The notes under the pieces were generated by a model. It did not search any database. It was not told the DNA's origin and saw nothing but the letters and a program-made list of their open reading frames with translations. A DNA stretch of 7,233 nt, taken from Bacteroidota bacterium (GTDB lineage Bacteria; Bacteroidota; Bacteroidia; Bacteroidales; F082). Location: contig NYYH01000108.1 of assembly GCA_002686705.1 (NCBI GenBank), positions 1 through 7,233 on the forward strand, written 5' to 3'. Every line of letters begins with the position of its first letter. Within the stretch, counting starts at the first letter, position 1. Below, piece after piece: positions 1 to 5,448 of this stretch. The translations under genes and the position numbers were made by a program.

Positions 1-6
1 AAAGAT

Positions 7-255
7 ATGCCAGATGTAGAGTTAAAAGAACTCGAAGATCATGCTTTTGTTAGATCTCTAAATTCTGGGAATGATTATTTCACTCTAAAAGAAGAAGTGG
101 AGTCTGCATTGAAAAAAATAAGGAAGGTTGAAGATATCATTCTACCTATTTGTGTTAACCACTATAAAAAAGATCATGAGGAAGAATACAAAATGATTGT
201 AAAAATTGCCAGATTGAATGAAGCAGAAAAGAAAGTGAAGTTGCATAATGAATAA
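7..255 (+). CDS. Small charged helical protein, unknown (possibly 5'-partial)
   Basis: An 82-residue reading frame starting at an ATG six bases from the window edge. The frame stays open to the edge, so the true start may lie outside and the gene may be cut. The product is acidic and lysine-rich, with long heptad-like helical stretches (about residues 20-82), no signal peptide, no membrane segment and no cysteine pair apart from one Cys near residue 49. I do not recognise a family. It lies 27 bp upstream of the next plus-strand gene with no terminator between, so the two are probably co-transcribed. Position beside an integrase and small size would fit an accessory or phage-derived gene, but that is inference from context only. 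Confidence 0.55.
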   Translation: MPDVELKELEDHAFVRSLNSGNDYFTLKEEVESALKKIRKVEDIILPICVNHYKKDHEEEYKMIVKIARLNEAEKKVKLHNE

Positions 256-282
256 AAGAGAAATGAAAGTGTGGAGTGCATA

Positions 283-531
283 ATGATTAACATAAAAGAA
301 AATATTAAAGTTACAAAAAAAGAAGTATTTGATGTTTCTTCTGAACACCTAAATGCAATCATATCAGAAGATTTTTATAAACAAAATCCAGATAAACCAT
401 TCTGTATGACTGTTAATGCTAACGATACAAGAGAACAAGTTTATTTTGATTTTTTTGAAACTAAAGATGATGCTTTAGATTGTTTCATAACTCTTAAAAA
501 TGAAGTCAAAGTTCCATTTTCAATACATTAG
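283..531 (+). CDS. Small hypothetical protein
   Basis: An 82-residue product starting MINIKENIKV. I chose the ATG at 283 over an in-frame GTG at 271 because a GGAG Shine-Dalgarno (273-276) lies six bases before 283. It has no signal peptide or membrane segment, and two cysteines. The C-terminal half has a pattern typical of small alpha/beta proteins (VYFDFFETKDDALDCF), but I cannot name a family. It follows the preceding small gene by 27 bp and is followed by the 184-bp gene-free leader of the integrase. It probably belongs to the same transcript as the first gene. Function unknown. Confidence 0.6.
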   Translation: MINIKENIKVTKKEVFDVSSEHLNAIISEDFYKQNPDKPFCMTVNANDTREQVYFDFFETKDDALDCFITLKNEVKVPFSIH

Positions 532-570
532 TTTTAAAGAACAATGCATAAAAAACAAACCATTTTCACA

Positions 571-625
571 ACAGACAGATAGTTTTGTTTTTCTCAACAA
601 CATATGAGTTGCTTTTGCTGTCTGT
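571..625. repeat. Inverted repeat ACAGACAG / CTGTCTGT
   Basis: ACAGACAG (571-578) is the exact reverse complement of CTGTCTGT (618-625), with 39 bases between. A smaller nested pair, CAAC (595-598) and GTTG (608-611), surrounds a CATATG palindrome (601-606). The pairing is real in the sequence; a function as protein-binding site or RNA stem is inferred. Confidence 0.5.
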
Positions 626-637
626 CCACCTAGACTT

Positions 638-673
638 GCGAAACACAGATCCCCACCTTGACCTGTGTTTTGC
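638..673. repeat. Strong hairpin upstream of the integrase
   Basis: GCGAAACACAG (638-648) pairs with CTGTGTTTTGC (663-673) over 11 positions including one G-T wobble, around a 14-base loop (ATCCCCACCTTGAC). It lies about 43 bp before the integrase ATG. It is the longest stem in the leader and could act as an RNA structure in the integrase 5' UTR or as a recombination or operator site. No poly-T follows, so it is not a typical terminator. Confidence 0.55.
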
Positions 674-715
674 TTGACCACCACCCTATTTAAGATACCT
701 AAAAACATAACAATA

Positions 716-1936
716 ATGCCAAAAATAGACAGAAGTTCAATCAAAGAGATTAAGAACTGCGATACCCTTCGCATTTTCAAATACGAAAACAGTTCAAAAT
801 ATTATGTCAGTTTCTATGTCAGCAAACGATATTCGAAAAATGGCAGGTACGAGCAATCTCTCAAAACAAAAAATGTAAATGAGGCAGCATCAAAGGCAAA
901 AGAGTTATGGAGAGGTTTTGACAAGGTAGCAGTTCAGAAGACAGATAAAGAGTTCAATTTTGACAAGGATATCGCACAACCATTCTTCAAAAGTAGACTG
1001 AAAAAATATATCGCAAAAGGAACTCCCCAATATGCAAAGAAAGAAGAGCAACGATATATCAATTTTATCAAACCTTACCTTGAAAATGTTGATTATAGAA
1101 AAGTTGAATACCTTGAAAATGCAGTTGATGATTTAGTGATAGAATTAAAACAAGAGAAAAAACTCAAAGACACGACCATTTCAAAATACATCAATCTTGT
1201 ATCATTATTGTTTCAAAAAGGGTTCAAGATGAGAAAGATTGAACAACTTCCAGACTTGCCAACAATGCAAAGAATTAACGAGGAACGACCAATGTATCTT
1301 CCAAGAGAGATTAGACAAATAGTTAACGCAATGGTTGATGAATACAGAAGAACGGAAGATCCTTTTTATGATGAGTGTGCAGACTATGTGAACTTTTGCA
1401 GAAGTTGTGGTGTCAGACCTGGTTTAGAACCGTTGCGAATTAAAAAGTTTCAACAAAGATTCATTAACGATCCAGAAAATCCTAATGAACCAGTTTTAGT
1501 CTTTACCATTAAAACAAAGACTAAACCAAAACATAAACTGACCATGCATCCAGAGTTCGTCAGACAAGTTTTTCCAAAAATGATGAGTAGATATCCAAGT
1601 TCAACCGCAGAAGATTACATATTCTTCCCAAAAGAAAAGAATAGAGAAAAAGTTTATGATAGAATCAGAAAGAACTTCACCAGAGTGAGTAGAGAACTTG
1701 AATTGTATTACCGCAATGGTAAAGAACGACCACTCTACTCCATTAGACACACCTTTATCACCAACCAAGTGAATCAAGATGTTCCAATGCAAATTGTTGC
1801 AGATTCATCATCAACGAGTATTCCTGTAATCAATAGTAATTACCTTGAAGATGATGACCAAACGATACTGAAAAGACATAAGAAGTTATTTGGTAAAAAC
1901 TACACGAAGGTGAAAGTCACAAAAATAGTCAAATGA
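716..1936 (+). CDS. Tyrosine recombinase / integrase
   Basis: A 406-residue site-specific recombinase of the phage-integrase family, which would cut and rejoin DNA through a phosphotyrosine link to move the island. Start: ATG at 716 (MPKIDRSS); an in-frame GTG at 665 falls inside the upstream hairpin and is less likely. No Shine-Dalgarno is visible. An N-terminal region (about 1-90) probably binds arm sites, a helical SAM-like core-binding region follows (about 95-190), and the catalytic domain runs from about 195. Visible catalytic elements are Arg234 in CGVRPG, the lysine-rich beta-hairpin KTKTKPKHKL, Arg344 in YSIRHTF, and nucleophile candidate Tyr376 in SNYLEDD. Two usual histidines are replaced: HxxR reads YxxR, and the usual GH before the tyrosine reads DS. 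Such substitutions occur in active family members. The stop codon lies inside a 23-bp repeat shared with a downstream signal-peptide gene. Confidence 0.93.
   Translation: MPKIDRSSIKEIKNCDTLRIFKYENSSKYYVSFYVSKRYSKNGRYEQSLKTKNVNEAASKAKELWRGFDKVAVQKTDKEFNFDKDIAQPFFKSRLKKYIAKGTPQYAKKEEQRYINFIKPYLENVDYRKVEYLENAVDDLVIELKQEKKLKDTTISKYINLVSLLFQKGFKMRKIEQLPDLPTMQRINEERPMYLPREIRQIVNAMVDEYRRTEDPFYDECADYVNFCRSCGVRPGLEPLRIKKFQQRFINDPENPNEPVLVFTIKTKTKPKHKLTMHPEFVRQVFPKMMSRYPSSTAEDYIFFPKEKNREKVYDRIRKNFTRVSRELELYYRNGKERPLYSIRHTFITNQVNQDVPMQIVADSSSTSIPVINSNYLEDDDQTILKRHKKLFGKNYTKVKVTKIVK
1902..1925 (+). repeat. Integrase-tail copy of the CACGAAGGT motif (site A)
   Basis: The last integrase codons (TKVKVTK) are written in DNA that begins ACACGAAGGTGAAAGTCAC. 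A close relative, GCACGAAGGTCAAAGTCAAG, occurs at 4592-4611. A looser one is on the minus strand at about 5500-5531. Similarity at 4592 holds at both DNA and protein level (TKVKV in both), which suggests shared ancestry or a shared binding site rather than chance. Confidence 0.45.
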
Positions 1937-1952
1937 TGAGTGTTTTTTTCAT
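1929..1952 (-). pseudogene. Relic signal-peptide gene start, MKKTLII then stop
   Basis: On the minus strand, ATG at 1952 lies one base after the TAA (1956-1954) of the preceding operon gene and reads MKKTLII, then TGA (1931-1929). The seven codons are identical in DNA to the start of the gene at 2313. The rest of the expected gene is absent and the DNA continues into the integrase 3' end on the other strand. I read this as the truncated first codons of a fifth operon gene, lost at a recombination junction. It cannot make a useful protein as it stands. Confidence 0.5.
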
Positions 1953-1953
1953 T
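1931..1953. repeat. 23-bp direct repeat, copy 1 (integrase stop)
   Basis: Twenty-three bases from 1931 match 2292-2314 exactly (AAATGATGAGTG, seven T, CATT). This copy contains the integrase TGA stop on the plus strand and the relic MKKTLII start on the minus strand. The match is exact when counted base by base, including the T7 run. Confidence 0.85.
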
Positions 1954-2313
1954 TTATTTAACTATCTTTAACTCAGGCATTTTATCAATTACGAATTCAA
2001 CTACCAACTTTTTATGATTTTCTTCACAAAACATCACTAATTCTGAAAAAAGAGCATCTTTGTTTTTCATTAGAGTAGATAATTCCATATATTCTCCAGT
2101 TTCTATAACTGATACTATGTTTACTCCAGACATAAAACCTGACAACCACTGAAGTGTCATATCTTGCATAGTGATAATGCCACTTTCTGATTTTAGAATA
2201 TCATTTAGTTTTAACCACTCTTTGCAAGACCAATCACCCATTCCATCCATTTCATCAATTGCAACCACCGAAGACGAAAACAACAAAACTAAAATGATGA
2301 GTGTTTTTTTCAT
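1954..2313 (-). CDS. Small secreted two-cysteine protein
   Basis: A 119-residue protein. The start at 2313 is chosen because it opens a clean Sec signal peptide ([18 protein letters not shown], residues 1-18, cleavage after VVA) and because its ATG overlaps the upstream stop as TAATG. A longer in-frame start upstream would bury the signal. The mature part (about 100 residues) is helical with Cys30 and Cys96, Trp33, and a WLSGFMSGVN stretch (56-65). The pattern C-x2-W ... W-x-x-G-(F/Y)-x-x-G ... FCEENxxK resembles small periplasmic helical proteins of the HdeA or Rap1a/Tai immunity type, with one disulfide holding the helices. That assignment is by pattern only and is tentative. It is the last intact gene of the minus-strand operon, and its first codons recur as a relic just downstream. 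Confidence 0.8.
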   Translation of the reverse strand: MKKTLIILVLLFSSSVVAIDEMDGMGDWSCKEWLKLNDILKSESGIITMQDMTLQWLSGFMSGVNIVSVIETGEYMELSTLMKNKDALFSELVMFCEENHKKLVVEFVIDKMPELKIVK

Positions 2314-2314
2314 T
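2292..2314. repeat. 23-bp direct repeat, copy 2 (signal-peptide start)
   Basis: Exact partner of 1931-1953. Here it spans the ATG and first codons (MKKTLII) of the 119-residue secreted protein. The spacing between copies is 361 bp, the same as one operon gene, which would fit tandem duplication or recombination at signal-peptide coding DNA. Confidence 0.85.
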
Positions 2315-2768
2315 ATAATCCAAAATGTCTTAATGCTCCTTGTCCAGAATAAAAAAATAACACACAAACAATAGAAAAAATTATCCAAAAAAAGAATAAA
2401 ACTCCTTTTCTAGCACCTAAAAACAAGTAAGGGATACCTGCAAGAAAGAAACTGATTACAAAAAATAAAATTCCCCCAGGTATTCCTTGACCCATAGCAA
2501 TGCCACTAACAAGATTACCCATAAAAATAAAAGCAACGAAAAAAAGAGAATTTATAATACTGTCCCTTTTCTTCTTTTTATCTTTTTGAATTGTTGATTG
2601 TCTGTTTTCTAAATCTATTGGTGACGGAGACGGTCTATCTTCTTCTACAGGACTAGAAGTAAAAGGTTGTCTTTTTTCTTCTGTCTGTTCGTTAAGAAAC
2701 TCACCACAATACCTACACTTGATTGCTTCATCTTGTATTTCTTCAGCACAGTAAGGACACTTTTTCAT
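2313..2768 (-). CDS. Zinc-ribbon protein with three membrane segments
   Basis: A 151-residue protein. The N-terminus is a short treble-clef or zinc-ribbon-like knuckle, with Cys4, Cys7, Cys18 and Cys21 (CPYC...CRYC) placed to bind one zinc. A charged, proline- and serine-rich linker follows (about 26-69, including KKKKR at 64-68). Three hydrophobic segments come next, near 70-92, 98-118 and 122-142. The knuckle should lie in the cytoplasm, with KKKKR as a positive-inside anchor. Start: ATG at 2768, preceded by AGGTG that overlaps the upstream stop, so translation is coupled. The stop overlaps the next ATG (TAATG). CPYC knuckles of this kind are common at the N-terminus of bacterial membrane proteins of unknown role. 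It is related to the 184-residue protein upstream only in the knuckle; the membrane parts differ. Confidence 0.85.
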   Translation of the reverse strand: MKKCPYCAEEIQDEAIKCRYCGEFLNEQTEEKRQPFTSSPVEEDRPSPSPIDLENRQSTIQKDKKKKRDSIINSLFFVAFIFMGNLVSGIAMGQGIPGGILFFVISFFLAGIPYLFLGARKGVLFFFWIIFSIVCVLFFYSGQGALRHFGL

Positions 2769-2771
2769 TTA

Positions 2772-3362
2772 TCACCTAATAGAGTTTAACATTGAAACGA
2801 TTTCTTCATTGAGTTTATCACAATAATCATAGTGGCAGGTTGCAGTAAAAGTGTAGTTAATGTTTCGTAAAAAGAAACTGTATACAAGAACATAAGTGCC
2901 TTCTCTAATGCCATCACTAAAAAAACGGTAAGTTGCCTTTCCCTTTTTGGGCAAATTGGAAAATCCACAATCGTGCATTTTTGAATTGTTAATCTTTAGT
3001 AAAAGTCTTTCTAGGTTACCGCAGTGTTTGTTAATATCGTCAATTGGTTGATATGGTATGTTTGGTGATAGCAATACGATATTGTCTGTTGGTTCGTTGC
3101 CTATTGCTTGAATATAGTAAAACTTCTCTACTTCTTCACCTAATCCCTCAAATCTATCAAATGCTTTTCGTAACTCTGTTGTGTTGTATTTTCCAGGATA
3201 TCGTTTTTCAATTTGAATAATGTAAGTGTCTACATCAATCCCACTGATTATAAAAAATTCATCACTTACATTAAAAGTAATTCCCAATTTACTTTTGTAT
3301 TCGTATGCAACAACACTAGAAGAAAAAAATAATAAGACCAGTATGCGTAGTAACTTTTTCAT
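2772..3362 (-). CDS. Secreted four-cysteine protein (paralogue of 3985-4566)
   Basis: A 196-residue protein with a Sec signal peptide (MKKLLRILVLLFFSSSVVA, residues 1-19), so it is probably periplasmic. The mature domain has four cysteines, Cys114, Cys132, Cys176 and Cys181, which could form two disulfides. Spacing nearly matches the product of 3985-4566 (18/44/5 residues here, 20/45/5 there). Both also share VVAxEYKS at the start of the mature chain and a TxTC or TLTC motif near the end, so they are divergent paralogues. I do not recognise a named family. The pattern resembles small periplasmic proteins that describe a stand-alone alpha/beta domain. The ATG overlaps the upstream zinc-ribbon stop (ATGA), and the downstream zinc-ribbon gene starts three bases after its stop, so it is embedded in a coupled operon. 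Confidence 0.85.
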   Translation of the reverse strand: MKKLLRILVLLFFSSSVVAYEYKSKLGITFNVSDEFFIISGIDVDTYIIQIEKRYPGKYNTTELRKAFDRFEGLGEEVEKFYYIQAIGNEPTDNIVLLSPNIPYQPIDDINKHCGNLERLLLKINNSKMHDCGFSNLPKKGKATYRFFSDGIREGTYVLVYSFFLRNINYTFTATCHYDYCDKLNEEIVSMLNSIR

Positions 3363-3913
3363 TGACCAAGTATTTTTGGAACTTGTTGAAGTGCACCCTT
3401 GAAAATTGAATAACTAATTGCGTAGATAAGAAGACATAATACTACATAAATTATCCATTTTATTGGTTGTTTTTTTCTCATTAACATATCACTTTTTTTT
3501 TGGGGGGGAGGAGGTTTTTTCTCTATTGAAGAATGCTCTTTTCTAGGTGCAAAGAATGATGACAATTTAGATTGTTCAGGTATTGTTTTTTTTATATCGT
3601 TTAACATCTCGTTGCAATAACGACACTTTATTGCCTCTTCTAATATTTCTTCTGCACAGTAAGGACACTTTTTCATCACTGGGGAAGGTTCACTTTTAGT
3701 TTCAACGAATGATGGTACTATTCTGGGTTCAACATTTTCTTCTTTAAGTTTTCTAATTTCCTCATTCGTGTAGTAACTTCTTTCAGATTCATCTTCACTA
3801 GGAATAGGAATAGTGTCTTCAGGTGATGTTTTAGCATCCAGCATTTCAAAGCAATAACGACACTTGATTGCCTCTTCTAATATTTCTTCTGCACAGTAAG
3901 GACACTTTTTCAT
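3359..3913 (-). CDS. Double zinc-ribbon protein with one C-terminal membrane segment
   Basis: A 184-residue protein, first gene of the minus-strand operon. It carries two nearly identical N-terminal zinc knuckles: Cys4/7/18/21 and Cys83/86/97/100. The second copy begins with its own Met at residue 80 (MKKCPYC), the result of a recent duplication of 63 bp. A charged linker separates them. A basic, proline-rich stretch (PPPPQKK, near residue 136) is encoded by a C7A9 homopolymer pair. One hydrophobic segment at about 153-171 makes it a tail-anchored-like membrane protein with the knuckles in the cytoplasm. Start: ATG at 3913 with AGGA about nine bases before it. The internal Met80 has no Shine-Dalgarno, so a separate shorter product is not expected. 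The stop overlaps the next gene as ATGA. Function unknown; zinc binding is inferred from the cysteine pattern. Confidence 0.85.
   Translation of the reverse strand: MKKCPYCAEEILEEAIKCRYCFEMLDAKTSPEDTIPIPSEDESERSYYTNEEIRKLKEENVEPRIVPSFVETKSEPSPVMKKCPYCAEEILEEAIKCRYCNEMLNDIKKTIPEQSKLSSFFAPRKEHSSIEKKPPPPQKKSDMLMRKKQPIKWIIYVVLCLLIYAISYSIFKGALQQVPKILGQ
3493..3508. other. Slippery homopolymer pair C7A9 in the coding strand
   Basis: On the plus strand nine T (3493-3501) run directly into seven G (3502-3508). On the coding minus strand this reads C7 then A9, encoding Pro-Pro-Gln-Lys-Lys within PPPPQKK. It lies between the second zinc knuckle and the membrane segment. A one-base change here would remove the membrane anchor from the product and uncouple the next gene. 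Tracts of this length are prone to replication or transcription slippage, and also to sequencing error. Confidence 0.7.
3614..3676 (-). repeat. 63-bp zinc-knuckle repeat, copy 2
   Basis: Encodes the second [18 protein letters not shown] knuckle of the 184-residue protein. It matches 3851-3913 at 62 of 63 bases; the single difference is T at 3629 where the other copy has G. The divergence is much less than to the knuckle in the gene at 2768, so this duplication is recent. Confidence 0.9.
3851..3913 (-). repeat. 63-bp zinc-knuckle repeat, copy 1
   Basis: Encodes the first zinc knuckle, beginning at the ATG of the operon's first gene. It matches 3614-3676 with one mismatch. The copies are direct, 237 bp apart and in the same reading frame, so recombination between them would give an in-frame protein 79 residues shorter. 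Confidence 0.9.
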
Positions 3914-3924
3914 ACAACAAATCC

Positions 3925-3976
3925 TACTTTCACTTTATGGCATTCAAAAGGACAAGGTCACACAATCATCAAAAAT
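3925..3976 (-). promoter_or_regulatory. Putative promoter of the zinc-ribbon operon
   Basis: On the minus strand this 52-base gap holds TTTTTGATGATT, then GTGACC, 16 bases, then CATAAA, with AGGA near the ATG at 3913. GTGACC and CATAAA are acceptable sigma-70 -35 and -10 candidates. The upstream part matches the region before the gene at 4566 (shared TTTTTGATGATT and TGACCTT). The box calls are visual. Confidence 0.35.
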
Positions 3977-3984
3977 TCAATTTA

Positions 3985-4566
3985 CTACTCATTCATTGAA
4001 AACAAAATATCTTCAAAGACTAGTTTACTTACAACACAGTCTTCAGAAAAACATGTGAGGGTAGCATATACAAGATTTTCATAATCAGTATAAAACATGT
4101 ATTGAAATGTTGTTGCCCCAGGAAGAAAACCGTAATGTTCTGCATATATAGACTTACCCATGTTTCCTGGAATAGATGAAATATTACAATCTATTTGTAT
4201 TCCATCTCTTTTTACTAAATCACTTAAACCTTTTTTTATAAGGGGACACAAAATTGGTAAAATATCTTTATTAATTTCTATGTAAGGTTTTTTTACAGAA
4301 ACAAAATTAATATTATTAGAGTTATCTGTATTAAATAAAAATTCAACATTTTGGTTAGTCAAACCTGGAATTACTGTTTCATTCCAATAATCAATATCAA
4401 AATCAATAAAATTTTTTATTATGTCTATAACTTCATCAAAATTATTTGATGTAACAAGTATATAATGGTCAGGAATACTTGTTTTAAAACCATGAATACT
4501 TTTATATTCTTTTGCAACCACCGAAGATGAAAACAACAAAACGAAGAGAGTGAGAAAGGTTTTCAT
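3985..4566 (-). CDS. Secreted four-cysteine protein (paralogue of 2772-3362)
   Basis: A 193-residue protein with a Sec signal peptide (MKTFLTLFVLLFSSSVVA, residues 1-18). I start it at ATG 4566; a GTG at 4587 would add seven residues and blur the signal. The mature domain has Cys107, Cys127, Cys172 and Cys177, matching the paralogue's spacing, and begins KEYKS like the paralogue's YEYKS. Both end in a helix after TLTC/TATC-x4-C. Sequence identity outside these points is low, so the duplication is old, although the signal-peptide coding DNA stays very similar to that of the gene at 2313 (for example CAACCACCGAAGA). It stands alone rather than inside the operon and starts close to a divergent plus-strand gene, so the two may share a control region. 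Probably periplasmic; function unknown. Confidence 0.85.
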   Translation of the reverse strand: MKTFLTLFVLLFSSSVVAKEYKSIHGFKTSIPDHYILVTSNNFDEVIDIIKNFIDFDIDYWNETVIPGLTNQNVEFLFNTDNSNNINFVSVKKPYIEINKDILPILCPLIKKGLSDLVKRDGIQIDCNISSIPGNMGKSIYAEHYGFLPGATTFQYMFYTDYENLVYATLTCFSEDCVVSKLVFEDILFSMNE

Positions 4567-4569
4567 ATT

Positions 4570-4625
4570 ATGTAATATTTGTACCACATTTGCACGAAGG
4601 TCAAAGTCAAGAAATCATCAAAAAG
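4570..4625 (-). promoter_or_regulatory. Putative promoter of the 4566 gene, with CACGAAGGT site B
   Basis: On the minus strand the sequence reads TTGACTTTGACCTTCGTG, then an AT-rich stretch with TACAAATATT just before the ATG. TTGACC with a -10 in the TACAAATAT region is a plausible sigma-70 promoter, but spacer length is ambiguous (15-18). The same bases on the plus strand give GCACGAAGGTCAAAGTCAAG, the relative of the integrase tail, so promoter and repeat coincide here. The region also contains the first codons of the divergent EF-hand frame. Confidence 0.4.
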
Positions 4626-5448
4626 TCGAAAACAGAGCACGAATTTAAAAGCAGAAATTTTGCTAGAAAATAAGTTTCCAAGTAAATTTTATGGAGTTTG
4701 GAGTAATAATTGCGAGTCACCCGAGTCAGCATGGAAGATAAGTGAGTATGTCAATTTATGGATTGATGAAAATGCAATTTACTTAGATTTTTCAAAAACT
4801 ACTGAAATAAATGGTTATACTATCGCATCATGGAAAGACAATGATGAAGTTTATTACTTTTTTTTAAAATTACAAAATAATAAATTGATAGTTAAATATT
4901 CACCAGAAGATTGGAATAAAATAGATTTTGAATTTTTATTAGATTCGACTTCAGAAGATACTGAATCATATAATAAATGCAAAGGTATGCCAGAGAAATA
5001 TATAACATCAATAAATTTATTAAATATTTTTTTAGACTCAAACGTTCCAAATATTTGTTTTGAAAAAGGTTTAAAATCAAATCAATGTGTCTCTAGTTTT
5101 TTTTCATATGGTGATATTTATAGAGATGGGGAATTAACAATTGCTGAATTGACACGATTATCAAAAACTTTTTTTATTTATTTAGTTTTAAACGGTTATA
5201 ATTATGATGATGCTTACAAATCAACCATTAAAGAAAAAAACTTAATACTTACTGGTGCTTCTTTTGCTTTCGCACCTACTTTTTCTCAATTATTAATAAT
5301 GAATTATGATTATGATGATTCTAAATCTTTATCATTAAATGAATTATTTGGAAAAAATTCAGATTTTATTAATAATATTTCAATATTTTTAGATAATGAA
5401 ATAAAGTCTATTCAAGAAATATTTGATAACATTGATAAAATTTTATAA
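4579..5448 (+). CDS. EF-hand domain protein, possibly 5'-truncated
   Basis: A 289-residue frame that opens at TTG 4579 just after an in-frame stop (4573-4575). There is no ATG near the start and no Shine-Dalgarno. Two EF-hand calcium loops are clear: residues 179-190 (D-x-Y-x-D-G-x-L-T-x-x-E) and 244-255 (D-x-D-x-S-x-x-L-S-x-x-E). The paired loops suggest calcium binding. The N-terminal part from about residue 37 (FYGVWSNNCESP ... W52) looks like a beta-rich domain of secreted proteins, yet no signal peptide precedes it. Instead, residues 1-25 are basic (TKVKVKKSSKSRK) and resemble the integrase C-terminus. I infer that the original start and signal peptide were lost or replaced by recombination. 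The gene may be broken, or may start at an unusual codon such as TTG 4660. Codon use is more AT-rich than in the integrase. Confidence 0.65.
   Translation: MYHICTKVKVKKSSKSRKQSTNLKAEILLENKFPSKFYGVWSNNCESPESAWKISEYVNLWIDENAIYLDFSKTTEINGYTIASWKDNDEVYYFFLKLQNNKLIVKYSPEDWNKIDFEFLLDSTSEDTESYNKCKGMPEKYITSINLLNIFLDSNVPNICFEKGLKSNQCVSSFFSYGDIYRDGELTIAELTRLSKTFFIYLVLNGYNYDDAYKSTIKEKNLILTGASFAFAPTFSQLLIMNYDYDDSKSLSLNELFGKNSDFINNISIFLDNEIKSIQEIFDNIDKIL
4592..4611 (+). repeat. CACGAAGGT motif, site B
   Basis: GCACGAAGGTCAAAGTCAAG is the closest relative of the integrase tail at 1902-1921, matching at about 16 of 20 bases. In the plus-strand frame of the EF-hand gene both encode TKVKV. It also lies in the promoter-like region of the divergent gene at 4566. 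Confidence 0.45.

Larger units (their letters stand above)
532..715. other. Gene-free, inverted-repeat-rich integrase leader
   Basis: No convincing ORF is present. The region is visibly more GC-rich than its flanks and carries two inverted repeats (571-578 with 618-625, and 638-648 with 663-673) and a direct repeat of CTTGACC (657-663, 673-679). It could hold the integrase promoter, an attachment or integrase-binding site, or a structured RNA. The sequence does not decide between these. It has no T-run after either hairpin on the plus strand, so it does not look like an intrinsic terminator for the upstream genes. Confidence 0.5.

Noticed and set aside
520..780. Minus-strand 86-codon frame across the integrase leader
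   Set aside because: It overlaps the structured leader, the end of the upstream gene and the integrase start, and its product has no coherent pattern. Treated as a chance frame.
2786..2968. Second minus-strand frame inside the four-cysteine gene
   Set aside because: It lies wholly within a well-supported gene with a signal peptide and conserved cysteines, in another frame.
3614..3676. Internal start of a shorter zinc-knuckle protein at Met80
   Set aside because: The sequence before this ATG has no Shine-Dalgarno, and the copy is explained by duplication of the gene's own start.
3613..3913. Integron-type attC sites between the minus-strand genes
   Set aside because: The genes overlap or nearly touch, leaving no room for attC hairpins, and the recombinase is not an IntI-type by its visible motifs.
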